This document shows positions 1 to 7,520 of a stretch of 64,000 nucleotides of DNA, in pieces; positions within the stretch are counted from its first letter, which is position 1; each line of letters begins with the position of its first letter. Below the pieces are notes generated by a model. It was given only the letters and a program-made list of their open reading frames with translations. It did not search any database and was not told the origin of the DNA. The stretch is from positions 434,001 to 498,000 of the forward strand of contig NZ_RKRF01000007.1 of assembly GCF_003843875.1 (NCBI RefSeq), written 5' to 3'. Made by a program: the position numbers and the translations under genes. This DNA is from Aquisalibacillus elongatus (GTDB lineage Bacteria; Bacillota; Bacilli; Bacillales; Alkalibacillaceae).

Positions 1-200
1 ACGAATCCGGTTCCATTAGTTGTTCGTCTAATGTTTTCATCATGAATAATTACGGGAATTAAATCTTTAGTTAGTTGGACGTCTAATTCAATCCCGTCAG
101 CCCCTAATTGCTCAGCTAGCTCAAAAGCTGGCAATGTATTCTCAGGTGCATATTGGCTGGCACCTCGATGTGCGAACACTTTTGTAGAGATAATGGCCAC
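1..200 (-). CDS. glycerophosphodiester phosphodiesterase, 5' part only
   Basis: The reverse strand encodes about 60 N-terminal residues of a GDPD-family phosphodiesterase, which hydrolyses glycerophosphodiesters to glycerol 3-phosphate and an alcohol. Visible motifs are [18 protein letters not shown] and the metal/active-site HDE, in family order. The gene runs off the left edge. The start is unclear: the GTG at 200-198 lies inside the Shine-Dalgarno stretch AAAGAGGTGG, and the next ordinary start is the GTG at 179-177, about 18 nt downstream of it. An ATT or ATC codon in between fits the spacing better. Family assignment is firm, start is not. Confidence 0.85.
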   Translation of the reverse strand, partial: MAIISTKVFAHRGASQYAPENTLPAFELAEQLGADGIELDVQLTKDLIPVIIHDENIRRTTNGTGF

Positions 201-386
201 CTCTTTCTATATGGTCATATTAATAATTACGATAAAAAATATATAAATCCTGTCATTTCTTTTATGATTGTGGTTTATTACGCATAAAAAGTCAATTGAA
301 TTCAAGGAAAAAGTGGGTGGAGAAGCTTGTTAAACTTAACTTGAATAAATCTAATTTCATAACATGAATGTAAAGTGTTTTTGTAG

Positions 387-392
387 TATAAT
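387..392 (+). promoter_or_regulatory. candidate -10 element for the metallo-hydrolase gene
   Basis: A perfect TATAAT lies 34 bp upstream of the ATG at 426, in an AT-rich region with no other gene. No good -35 hexamer is visible at 16-18 bp, so only the -10 is claimed. Confidence 0.4.
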
Positions 393-425
393 AAAAATGA
401 ATACCTATTCAGTGGAGGCTACAAA

Positions 426-1400
426 ATGACTGAACAAACAATACATCAAATAACATTACCTACCCCTTACGCTGTCGGGGATGTCCATCTTTATGTTGTC
501 ATAGATGAAGCGGTTACCTTAATTGATGCAGGCGTTCATACCGATGAAGCATGGGAAGTCTTTAAAGGAGAGCTTAAAAAGCTTAATTTAACAATTCATG
601 ATATTGATCAAGTTGTGCTGACACATCATCATCCTGATCATATAGGATTAGTTGGGCGATTAGACCACGTTGATCGAATTTATGGAGATGAATTAGTTCA
701 TACTTGGTTAACCCGTGATCAAGCTTATTTTGATCATTATTTGGATTTCTTTAATCAAATGTATGAAAAATGGGGAGTACCTGAGCCATTTCGTATTATT
801 CATAAATCATTATCTCAGACTTTGAAATTTTCAACTGAAGGGGCGTTAACGGATGTGTTAACAGAAGGTGATGCTATTCCAGGGTTATCTGACTTTATAA
901 CGTTAGAAACACCCGGTCATGCTGAAAGCCACCTTTCATTTTATAATTCTAAAACAGGTGATTTCTTAGGCGGCGACTTTTTAATTAAGCATATTTCATC
1001 TAACCCTTTGTTAGAGCCACCTAGAACAAAGGGAAAGGAGCGCCCTAAGCCATTACTTCATTATCGCGATTCGATGAAAAAGGTTTTGGACTATAATTTT
1101 TCCAGTATTTACCCAGGGCACGGGGAGATTTTTTCCGGCCATCATTCATTAATTTTAGACCGGTTAGCTAAACAGGAAAAACGTGCTTATAAAGTTCTTG
1201 ATTTTCTAAAAGAAAAGCCGGCAACACCTTTTGAAGTTTGTCAATTTTTATTCCCGAAACATTATGAGCGTCAATTCGGTCTCACCATGTCTGAGACGGT
1301 CGGCCAATTAGACTATTTAATGGATGTGGGTGAAATAGTTGAGCAACAAGATTCAGGCACCAGCTATTTCGCACCTAAGTACGTTATAACCAAAGAATGA
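426..1400 (+). CDS. MBL-fold metallo-hydrolase (YqjP-like)
   Basis: A 324-residue metallo-beta-lactamase-fold protein, cytoplasmic, no signal peptide. The zinc-binding signature HHHPDH is at residues 67-72, followed by TPGHAESH near 162-169, GGDF near 182 and YPGHGE near 229, so all usual metal ligands are present. The C-terminal 80 residues look like the winged-helix tail found in YqjP-type members. Start ATG follows GGAGG with 7 nt spacing. B. subtilis yqjP lies in the same general chromosomal area as the Y-family polymerase and aldo-keto reductase genes found next here. The substrate is unknown; some relatives act on thioesters or RNA, which cannot be decided from sequence. Confidence 0.85.
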   Translation: MTEQTIHQITLPTPYAVGDVHLYVVIDEAVTLIDAGVHTDEAWEVFKGELKKLNLTIHDIDQVVLTHHHPDHIGLVGRLDHVDRIYGDELVHTWLTRDQAYFDHYLDFFNQMYEKWGVPEPFRIIHKSLSQTLKFSTEGALTDVLTEGDAIPGLSDFITLETPGHAESHLSFYNSKTGDFLGGDFLIKHISSNPLLEPPRTKGKERPKPLLHYRDSMKKVLDYNFSSIYPGHGEIFSGHHSLILDRLAKQEKRAYKVLDFLKEKPATPFEVCQFLFPKHYERQFGLTMSETVGQLDYLMDVGEIVEQQDSGTSYFAPKYVITKE

Positions 1401-1465
1401 GGATGAGTCAAAGGGTGCCAAAGACAAACTGTAAGTTGGATTAGTTGAAATATTAATTAAGCGTA

Positions 1466-1578
1466 GTCAAAATGCGTAGACTCCTGCAGGAATAGCACGA
1501 GCTGAAAATCACGCAAAACGAACGGAAGTGAGTTTTGGGAAGTTGAAGCCGTGCCTGCGGAAAGTGGAGCATTTTGAC
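1466..1578. repeat. 113-nt imperfect palindromic (REP-like) element
   Basis: The stretch is bounded by a perfect 10-bp inverted repeat, GTCAAAATGC at 1466-1475 and GCATTTTGAC at 1569-1578. Inside it are further paired arms: CAGG..CACG near 1487-1498 with CGTGCCTG near 1551-1558, and CAAAAC with GTTTTG near the centre. It is more GC-rich than its surroundings and has no open frame. I recall similar 'gactcctg..gg..agc' palindromic intergenic repeats in several Bacillaceae genomes, but this is memory, not a search. Only one copy is seen in this window. Confidence 0.6.
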
Positions 1579-1590
1579 GGAGCGTAATAG

Positions 1591-1638
1591 GAAACTCCGT
1601 ACTTTGCTTCAAAGCACTTAATCAAAGTACGGAGTTTC
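1591..1638. terminator. perfect 16-bp hairpin between convergent genes
   Basis: GAAACTCCGTACTTTG at 1591-1606 pairs perfectly with CAAAGTACGGAGTTTC at 1623-1638, with a 16-nt loop. It sits between the 3' ends of the rightward metallo-hydrolase gene and the leftward YolD gene. It lacks a clean T-run on either side, so it may be a processed 3' stem or a weak bidirectional terminator. Confidence 0.55.
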
Positions 1639-1665
1639 TATCAATTTAAATTCTATTGTCCCAGT

Positions 1666-2004
1666 TCATTTTACATCTATCAGATCATGAAATAAGATCC
1701 ACTGCTGATGTTGTGGGGTTTGGAGTAATAGCCGTTGTGTTAATGAGTCAACCTGCACGATGACCCCAGAAATGATTTGGCTTTGGTAAGGGTCAAACAG
1801 GGTTAATTGAACAAGTGATTGGTCGTATAAAGCTTTTTGAATACGTTGTTCTAGCCACTCGATTTCCTGTTCATCTAGTTGTGGTTTCGTTTGTTGTCTT
1901 ATTCGTTGTTGATGGTGTTCAATTAATTCTTTATGCTCTGGTAGCATCATTCGACTAGATTCCCATAGTAAGTTATGGCCGCGTGTTAATTTATTAGGTT
2001 GCAT
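1666..2004 (-). CDS. YolD-like protein, partner of the Y-family polymerase
   Basis: A 112-residue YolD-family protein. YolD genes are typically found just downstream of UvrX/YqjW-type Y-family polymerases, as here: it begins 12 bp after the polymerase gene and surely shares its SOS promoter. AAGGAGGG precedes the ATG by 5 nt. The protein is rich in Gln and has no membrane segment. Residues 66-70 read QLTLF, resembling the sliding-clamp binding pentapeptide that also occurs in the neighbouring polymerase; in YolD this may simply be a core strand. The family has been likened to UmuD in operon position, but its biochemical role is not established. Confidence 0.8.
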   Translation of the reverse strand: MQPNKLTRGHNLLWESSRMMLPEHKELIEHHQQRIRQQTKPQLDEQEIEWLEQRIQKALYDQSLVQLTLFDPYQSQIISGVIVQVDSLTQRLLLQTPQHQQWILFHDLIDVK

Positions 2005-2015
2005 GATGTCCCTCC

Positions 2016-3248
2016 TTATTTATAGTGACCACCGATTTTTTGAGCACGGTCAAACACTTGCCCTGCTTCTTGTAAAGAAGAGGCGCGTACAATGGCTGTT
2101 TGCCCAAACTTCTTTCGAATATCATCCATAGCCTTGCTTAGTTGATCTTTTTCAACGGAAGGGTTAAACAGGCTGAGTTGATAAACATCTGCTGATTGTA
2201 ACTGCGATAAAGTTACACCAACGCTTCGGACCGGGAGTCCATCCCAATGTTTATTTAATAGCTGCAGGGCAGCATGAAACAAATCCATTCCGTAGTTAGT
2301 CGGGGATGTCAGTTTGATTTGTCGGTGAAATCCTGTCGGGTCATTAACATTAGCCCCACGTAACCCAAGGGACAAAGTGTGTCCGCGGTAATTTTTAGCC
2401 CTCGCACGCTTAGCAACTTCCTCACTTAATTCTAATAAGACGATTTTAATATCTTCTAACGTTTCATAATCTCTTGGCAATGTCATGTGATGCCCGACGG
2501 CTTTTTGGCCGTTATGAGTTTGTGTGCTGACAGGTGAGTAATCGATACCGTTAGCAATATTCGAAAGCACTTCACCGTTAATTCCCCAACGTTTCTTTAA
2601 ATATTGGACAGGGTAGTTGGCAAGGTCACCGATCGTTTGAATCCCCATACGACTAAAATGCTTTTCCATACGACTTCCGACACCAAACATTTTTCCGACC
2701 GGAAGTTTCCACATCGTATCTTTCATATGGTGATGCGTAAGCTCAAAGATTCCTTGTTCATTTTTCTTAGCAAAAGCATCACAGGCAATCTTCGCTAAAA
2801 CTTTGTTGGGTCCTATTCCAACACGTGCATAAACACCGAGTTCCTCTTGAATTTCGTCCTGAATGTTATGAGCAACTGTATAACGATCCCCAAACAATCG
2901 CTCCGTTCCTGTTAAATCTAGAAATTGTTCATCAACTGAAAAGACTTCGACTTGATCTGTAAACCGTTCAAGGATTTGAGTGATTTGGTAAGATAACTCA
3001 ATATATAATTTCATTCTAGGCCGAACGATGATGAGGTCAGGGCATTTTTGCTGTGCCTGCCAGAGAGCTTCAGCTGTCTCCACATCATACTGTTTGGCAA
3101 TCGGGCATGCCGCTAATATAATCCCGCTTCTTCGCTCTGGGTCTCCAGCTACAACAACTGGGTGGTCTTGCAGCTTTGGATTCGCCGATTTTTCAACGGA
3201 AGCGTAAAATGATTGCATATCAACTAAAAAAATTAATTTGTTGTCCAT
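2016..3248 (-). CDS. Y-family DNA polymerase (UvrX/YqjW, UmuC type)
   Basis: A 410-residue translesion DNA polymerase. Catalytic residues are Asp10 in VDMQSFYASVE and Asp106-Glu107 in SVDEQFLD. QLSLF at residues 357-361 fits a beta-clamp binding motif. A longer frame opens at 3314, but that ATG overlaps the -35 hexamer; the ATG at 3248 follows GGAGAGG with good spacing and gives the family start (DNKLIFLVDMQSFYASVE). The gene is transcribed leftwards with the YolD gene behind it. Two LexA boxes upstream indicate SOS induction. UvrX/YqjW (Pol Y2-like) is favoured over DinB/Pol Y1 because of the YolD partner. Confidence 0.9.
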   Translation of the reverse strand: MDNKLIFLVDMQSFYASVEKSANPKLQDHPVVVAGDPERRSGIILAACPIAKQYDVETAEALWQAQQKCPDLIIVRPRMKLYIELSYQITQILERFTDQVEVFSVDEQFLDLTGTERLFGDRYTVAHNIQDEIQEELGVYARVGIGPNKVLAKIACDAFAKKNEQGIFELTHHHMKDTMWKLPVGKMFGVGSRMEKHFSRMGIQTIGDLANYPVQYLKKRWGINGEVLSNIANGIDYSPVSTQTHNGQKAVGHHMTLPRDYETLEDIKIVLLELSEEVAKRARAKNYRGHTLSLGLRGANVNDPTGFHRQIKLTSPTNYGMDLFHAALQLLNKHWDGLPVRSVGVTLSQLQSADVYQLSLFNPSVEKDQLSKAMDDIRKKFGQTAIVRASSLQEAGQVFDRAQKIGGHYK

Positions 3249-3263
3249 ATAATCCTCTCCAAC

Positions 3264-3314
3264 AGAACTTATGTTCGTGATATTATTATATACGAACGTT
3301 TGTTCTTTTATCAA
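3264..3314 (-). promoter_or_regulatory. SOS promoter with two LexA (DinR) boxes
   Basis: On the reverse strand a -35 TTGATA (3314-3309) and -10 TATAAT (3290-3285) are separated by 18 bp. On the + strand CGAACGTTTGTTCT at 3293-3306 fills the spacer and AGAACTTATGTTCG at 3264-3277 covers the likely transcription start. Each matches the Bacillus SOS box CGAACNNNNGTTCG in 9 of 10 positions. Centres are 29 bp apart, nearly three helical turns, so LexA dimers would lie on about the same face. Confidence 0.85.
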
Positions 3315-3327
3315 TAGAAATTTATGA

Positions 3328-3365
3328 CAACAAAAACTCGCTACCCGAAAATCGAGTAGCGAGTT
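3328..3365 (-). terminator. terminator of the aldo-keto reductase gene
   Basis: Read leftwards, AACTCGCTAC (3365-3356) pairs with GTAGCGAGTT (3344-3335) and is followed by a T-rich run, a few bases beyond the stop codon at 3369. Confidence 0.8.
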
Positions 3366-3368
3366 AAG

Positions 3369-4298
3369 TTATATGCGATGATTTTGATATATATTTGCTT
3401 TTGTAATTTGTTTTAAACGTTCATAAGTTTCATTAGAAATTTGAGCTTCTTGATAAGCACGTACATTATCGATGACTTGTTGCGAGTCGCTTGCACCTAA
3501 CACTAAACTTGATAAGGTTGGATGTTTCAAAGCATACCCAATAGCTAATGCTTGAGGAGATATGCCTGACTCATGAGCTAAGTCTTGTAAAGAGGTAATC
3601 GCAGATTTAAGTTCATTTCCGTTATAATCTAAAAAGCCGTCTTGACCTTTCTTTTGCCATTGTGTTTGACCATGGTGAGTTAACATGCCTTTTCCTAAGG
3701 CGCCTCTTGCAACAACACCAATTTGATGTTCTTTTAATAATTCCAATATTTCTTCCTCAGGTCGACGGTCTAATAAACTGTATTGCATCATAACACTGGT
3801 AATGTTAGATTTTTCAACGAATTTCTTGATGACATTAGGTCTAATAGAAGAGATTCCATAATAACGAATTAACCCATCTTGTTGTAGCTCCTCAAACGCT
3901 TCAATCACTTCATCAGTTGGGTCATCAATTGTTCCGCCGTGCAACTGGTATAGATCAATATAATCGAGACCAAGGCGTTGAAGACTGTTTTTGAACGCTT
4001 CTTTTAGATAAGACTTAGATGGATCCCAATACCAACCTTCTTGTCCAGGTTCAAAATGGTTTCCACCTTTAGTTGCTATCATGACTTGATCACGCTTACC
4101 TTTAATCGCTTGACCGACTATTTTTTCGTTTTCACCAAAATCATATAAATCAGCAGTATCTAAATAATTAATCCCTTGATCAAGTGCTGTTTGAATAATG
4201 TTTTCAGCCTGTTTCACATTGGTACCTAAATTCATACAGCCAAGACTAATTTCGGACACTTTTAAATTAGAATGTCCTAATGTTCTTTTTTGGATCAT
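3369..4298 (-). CDS. aldo/keto reductase (YqkF-like)
   Basis: A 309-residue cytoplasmic NADPH-dependent oxidoreductase of the AKR superfamily. The catalytic tetrad is visible: Asp47 and Tyr52 in LDTADLYDFGENE, Lys77 in IATKGG and His120 in LYQLHGG. Three ATG codons occur in a row; with AAGGAGG directly in front, the third (4298) has the best spacing and the protein then begins MIQKRTLGHS. It is monocistronic with its own terminator. B. subtilis yqkF sits near nudF as this gene does. The physiological substrate, probably an aldehyde or ketone, cannot be read from sequence. Confidence 0.85.
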   Translation of the reverse strand: MIQKRTLGHSNLKVSEISLGCMNLGTNVKQAENIIQTALDQGINYLDTADLYDFGENEKIVGQAIKGKRDQVMIATKGGNHFEPGQEGWYWDPSKSYLKEAFKNSLQRLGLDYIDLYQLHGGTIDDPTDEVIEAFEELQQDGLIRYYGISSIRPNVIKKFVEKSNITSVMMQYSLLDRRPEEEILELLKEHQIGVVARGALGKGMLTHHGQTQWQKKGQDGFLDYNGNELKSAITSLQDLAHESGISPQALAIGYALKHPTLSSLVLGASDSQQVIDNVRAYQEAQISNETYERLKQITKANIYQNHRI

Positions 4299-4365
4299 CA
4301 TCATGCCTCCTTCTTTAATCTATTTTAGTATAACAATTAGGGAAGACAAACGATAAGTCTGTATA

Positions 4366-4374
4366 TGCTACAAT
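4366..4374 (+). promoter_or_regulatory. extended -10 promoter for nudF
   Basis: TGCTACAAT is an extended -10 element 22 bp upstream of the nudF start. No convincing -35 is seen, which is tolerated with a TGN extension. Confidence 0.45.
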
Positions 4375-4396
4375 GGGGGTTAGAAAGGGGATCTGT

Positions 4397-4942
4397 ATGT
4401 CGAAGAAATTTGAAGAGAAAACCATTAATACTGAAACTATTTATGAAGGCAAAGTGATAGATGTCAAAATCGATGATGTTGAATTACCAAATGGCCAAAC
4501 GTCCAAACGAGAGTTAGTCGAGCATCCAGGAGCTGTTGCAATTATTGCTGTTACCGAAGCCGATAAAATCGTCATGGTAGAGCAATACCGAAAAGCATTA
4601 GAAAAAAGTATTATTGAGATTCCTGCAGGTAAACTAGAATCAGGTGAACAGCCTGAGGTTACGGCTAGAAGAGAACTAGAGGAAGAGACAGGTTATCAAG
4701 CGGAATCCCTTGATTTCGTTGTTTCATATTATACATCGCCTGGATTTGCTAATGAGATTATTTACGTTTTCGAAGCAAGAGGGCTTAATGAAGTTGAGAA
4801 CAAATTAGATGGTGATGACGATGAATTTGTCGAGTTAATTGAAGTGAGTATAGAAGAAGCATTAGAATTAATTCGATCACAACGAATTCACGATGCAAAA
4901 ACGATTCATGCCATTTATTACTTAATGCAAAAAGAAGGATGA
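4397..4942 (+). CDS. nudF: ADP-ribose pyrophosphatase, Nudix family
   Basis: A 181-residue Nudix hydrolase that cleaves ADP-ribose to AMP and ribose 5-phosphate. The Nudix box spans residues 78-100 with Gly78, Glu84, Arg92-Glu93, Glu95-Glu96 and Gly99 in the canonical spacing. Upstream residues EHPGAVAIIAV and VEQYRKAL are typical of the NudF branch. The start chosen is the ATG at 4397 behind AAAGGGG, rather than an upstream ATG at 4373 that would place the promoter inside the gene. The endonuclease Q-like gene follows within a few bases, indicating an operon. Confidence 0.92.
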   Translation: MSKKFEEKTINTETIYEGKVIDVKIDDVELPNGQTSKRELVEHPGAVAIIAVTEADKIVMVEQYRKALEKSIIEIPAGKLESGEQPEVTARRELEEETGYQAESLDFVVSYYTSPGFANEIIYVFEARGLNEVENKLDGDDDEFVELIEVSIEEALELIRSQRIHDAKTIHAIYYLMQKEG

Positions 4943-4947
4943 GGCTT

Positions 4948-6132
4948 GTGACGTTAAACAGCTATTTTGCGGACCTACATGTTCATATCGGAAGAACTAT
5001 TCGCAACAATCCGGTGAAAATTTCTGCGTCCAATCATTTAACGATCTTTAATATTTTTCATTATGTCAGTGAGAAGAAAGGGCTGGACCTAGTTGGAGTC
5101 ATAGACGCCCATGTCCCTGAAGTATTAGAAGAAATCGACTTATTAATCAACCAACAAGCATGTGTCGAACTGAATGGTGGGGGGATCTCTAATGGTTCTG
5201 TCACGATGTTGTTAGGTTCAGAGATCGAGCTTTATGATGAAAATTGTTCAGGTCCTATTCATGTGTTGTGTTTTTTACCTACATTAAAGAGGATGAAGGA
5301 ATTCTCTCTTTGGTATCAGCAATATGTTAAAAACGAAACACTAAGTTCTCAACGAATGTATATTGAAGCCCCTGTACTACAGAAAAAAGTTAAGAGTATG
5401 GACGGCTTATTTATTCCAGCACACGTTTTTACACCCTTTAAGAGTTTATATGGAAAAGGGGTTCAGTACAGTCTAACTGAGGTTTTTGACCCAAATTTAA
5501 TAGATGGTGTGGAACTAGGACTAAGCTCAGACACATCAATGGCAGATACGATCTCTGAATTGGAAAGCTATGTCTTTTTAACGAACTCAGATGCTCATTC
5601 TCTTGAGAAAATAGGTAGGGAATATCAAGAAATCAAAATGAAAGAACCTTCATTTGAGGAATTTAGAAGCGTGCTTTCCGAATCAGGTGAGCGAACCGTC
5701 GTTGCCAATTATGGGATGAACCCATTGTTAGGGAAGTATTATACGACGATTTGTAGAGGATGTGGTAGTCGCATTCAATATGCACCAACTTGCCCGCATT
5801 GTCAGTCGAAGAAAATTATAAAAGGTGTAAGTGAGAGAATCCAGGAAGTTAGTCAAGATCACCAACTTTCACAAAGGCCAAGGCCACCGTACATTCATCA
5901 AGTGCCTTTAGAGTATATTCCAGGGTTAGGTCCAAAAACGCTAGAGAAAATGAGGAAAGAATTACATCATGATATGTATATTATTCATAAGGCAAGTGAA
6001 GAGCAGTTACTAGCGATTAGTCCTAGGGTATTAGCTGACCGAATTTTACAGCTTAGACATGGTGAACTTGAAATTAACCCTGGTGGAGGAGGCACATATG
6101 GAAGTGTAAAACTTCCTGATCGTGAAAATTAA
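4948..6132 (+). CDS. PHP-domain endonuclease Q-like protein (YqxK)
   Basis: A 394-residue protein related to B. subtilis YqxK and the EndoQ family, which nick DNA 5' of deaminated bases. The N-terminal PHP motif ADLHVHI (about residues 8-14) provides metal ligands. A zinc ribbon has Cys269, Cys272, Cys282 and Cys285 (CRGC...CPHC). A helix-hairpin-helix-like IPGLGPKTLEKM follows near residue 325. The start is probably the GTG at 4948, spaced 9 nt from GAAGG, giving VTLNSYFADLHVH; an ATG at 4939 overlaps the nudF stop but abuts the ribosome site. Pairing with nudF suggests a damaged-nucleotide/DNA repair theme. Biochemical function is inferred from the family. Confidence 0.8.
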   Translation: MTLNSYFADLHVHIGRTIRNNPVKISASNHLTIFNIFHYVSEKKGLDLVGVIDAHVPEVLEEIDLLINQQACVELNGGGISNGSVTMLLGSEIELYDENCSGPIHVLCFLPTLKRMKEFSLWYQQYVKNETLSSQRMYIEAPVLQKKVKSMDGLFIPAHVFTPFKSLYGKGVQYSLTEVFDPNLIDGVELGLSSDTSMADTISELESYVFLTNSDAHSLEKIGREYQEIKMKEPSFEEFRSVLSESGERTVVANYGMNPLLGKYYTTICRGCGSRIQYAPTCPHCQSKKIIKGVSERIQEVSQDHQLSQRPRPPYIHQVPLEYIPGLGPKTLEKMRKELHHDMYIIHKASEEQLLAISPRVLADRILQLRHGELEINPGGGGTYGSVKLPDREN

Positions 6133-6214
6133 ATTTGGTTGATTCTATTGGTTCTACTTTCATTTCTATCGACATAGGATTTTACTAGAGTTAGAAATGA
6201 ATGGAGGAACCGGG

Positions 6215-6844
6215 ATGAAACGTTGGTTAAAAGGGTCGTCCTACACATTGGAGCCATATATCAGTCTATACGTATTTTTATTTGTTTTATTTGTCATTGG
6301 TGTAATGTTTGGAGCAGGGTTGGTTGGAAGCTTGAGTTTTTTACAGAAGCAAGATTTGCTATTTTTTGTTGAACAGTTTTTTCACTCATTTACCGAATCA
6401 GATCGACAATATAGTTTACAAGAACTATTTAGCACTTTTTGGACACATGGCAAGTATGTCACGTTTCTCTTTTTGTTTGGTTTATCCTTTATTGGCCTGC
6501 CCGTTGTATGGTTTTTATTATTTTTAAAAGGCATTGTCATTGGTTTTACGGTAGGCTTTTTAGTTAATCAATTATCGTGGCAGGGATTTTTTATTTCCAT
6601 CACATCCGTTGCACCACAAAATTTACTCATTGTACCGGCTTATTTATTAATTGTTGCAAGTAGTATGATTTTCTGTATACATGTTATGAAAATGCTATTT
6701 GCTAAGGGAAAAAGTTATTATACGATTGGCCAGGCTGTTTCACTATATTTTAGAAGTTATTTAATAGCTTTATTGATCGTTCTTGGTGGATCAATTGTTG
6801 AAGCGTTTATCTCGTCTCAAATCATGTATTGGATTATAAAATAA
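6215..6844 (+). CDS. spoIIM: stage II sporulation protein M
   Basis: A 209-residue polytopic membrane protein of the SpoIIM/DUF95 family. With SpoIID and SpoIIP it forms the peptidoglycan-degrading DMP machine that drives engulfment of the forespore. Four to five hydrophobic segments are visible, near residues 15-40, 80-105, 105-125, 145-165 and 180-205. GGAGG precedes the ATG at 6215; an earlier ATG at 6197 lacks a ribosome site. The position directly before fur matches other Bacilli. A sigma-E promoter is expected from the family; I could not locate a convincing one in the 80 bp upstream. Confidence 0.9.
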   Translation: MKRWLKGSSYTLEPYISLYVFLFVLFVIGVMFGAGLVGSLSFLQKQDLLFFVEQFFHSFTESDRQYSLQELFSTFWTHGKYVTFLFLFGLSFIGLPVVWFLLFLKGIVIGFTVGFLVNQLSWQGFFISITSVAPQNLLIVPAYLLIVASSMIFCIHVMKMLFAKGKSYYTIGQAVSLYFRSYLIALLIVLGGSIVEAFISSQIMYWIIK

Positions 6845-6876
6845 ATTATTAAATAATAATAATTATAAAGTGTTAA

Positions 6877-6929
6877 TTATAATCATTTTAATTTGACACT
6901 ATTCCCCCTGTTACTTATAATGATAATGA
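6877..6929 (+). promoter_or_regulatory. fur promoter with two PerR/Fur-type boxes
   Basis: TTGACA at 6893-6898 and TATAAT at 6916-6921 are separated by 17 bp, a near-ideal sigma-A promoter. TTATAATCATTTTAA at 6877-6891, just before the -35, matches the 7-1-7 PerR box TTATAATNATTATAA in 13 of 14 positions. TTATAATGATAATGA at 6915-6929 overlaps the -10 and matches in 12 of 14. Fur and PerR boxes are similar, so the regulator could be either; B. subtilis fur is PerR-controlled. Confidence 0.75.
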
Positions 6930-6952
6930 GTAGTTCAGAGGGGGGGATACTA

Positions 6953-7402
6953 GTGGAAAACCGCATTGAAAAAATAAAAAAACAATTGCATTCTCAAAGC
7001 TATAAATTAACACCACAACGAGAAGCCACTGTACGTGTGTTATTAGAACACGAAGAAGATCATTTGAGTGCGGAAGATGTTTACCTCCTCGTAAAAGAAA
7101 AGTCACCTGAAATTGGTCTTGCAACGGTTTATCGTACATTAGAATTACTATCAGAGCTTAAAGTGGTTGATAAAATTAATTTCGGTGATGGCGTTTCACG
7201 GTATGATTTAAGAAAAGAAGGGGCCGAACATTTTCACCACCATCTTGTTTGTGTGGAATGTGGTTCTGTACAAGAAATAGAAGAAGATTTATTAGGTGAT
7301 GTCGAAGAAACAATTGAATCGCAATGGGAATTTCAAGTAAAAGACCACCGTTTAACATTTCATGGCATTTGCAAACAATGTCAAAATAATGGGAACGAAT
7401 AG
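6953..7402 (+). CDS. fur: ferric uptake regulator, Fur family
   Basis: A 149-residue iron-responsive repressor. The winged helix includes GLATVYRTLELL near residues 55-66. The dimerisation domain carries the histidine cluster HFHHHLVC, a CVEC pair and a C-terminal CKQC pair for zinc. The start is the GTG at 6953 behind a G-rich ribosome site; the longer frame from 6893 begins inside the -35 element. Its position between spoIIM and xerD is that of B. subtilis fur rather than perR or zur. The upstream boxes suggest metal or peroxide feedback. Confidence 0.92.
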   Translation: MENRIEKIKKQLHSQSYKLTPQREATVRVLLEHEEDHLSAEDVYLLVKEKSPEIGLATVYRTLELLSELKVVDKINFGDGVSRYDLRKEGAEHFHHHLVCVECGSVQEIEEDLLGDVEETIESQWEFQVKDHRLTFHGICKQCQNNGNE

Positions 7403-7416
7403 ACCTACATAGAGCG

Positions 7417-7447
7417 ACCTTTTTTCATCAGGAAAAAAGGTTTTTTT
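7417..7447 (+). terminator. fur terminator
   Basis: ACCTTTTTT (7417-7425) pairs with AAAAAAGGT (7433-7441), and the 3' arm runs into a T-stretch, shortly after the fur stop codon. Confidence 0.85.
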
Positions 7448-7520
7448 GTTTAAACATTGTTCACGGGAACCAAACGGTTTATGTTAAATATACCAATCAC
7501 CTAGTTCAGGAGGATGAATG

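Noticed and set aside
6915..7358. Reverse-strand open frames opposite fur
   Set aside because: They lie antisense to a clearly coding gene, lack ribosome sites and show no family resemblance.
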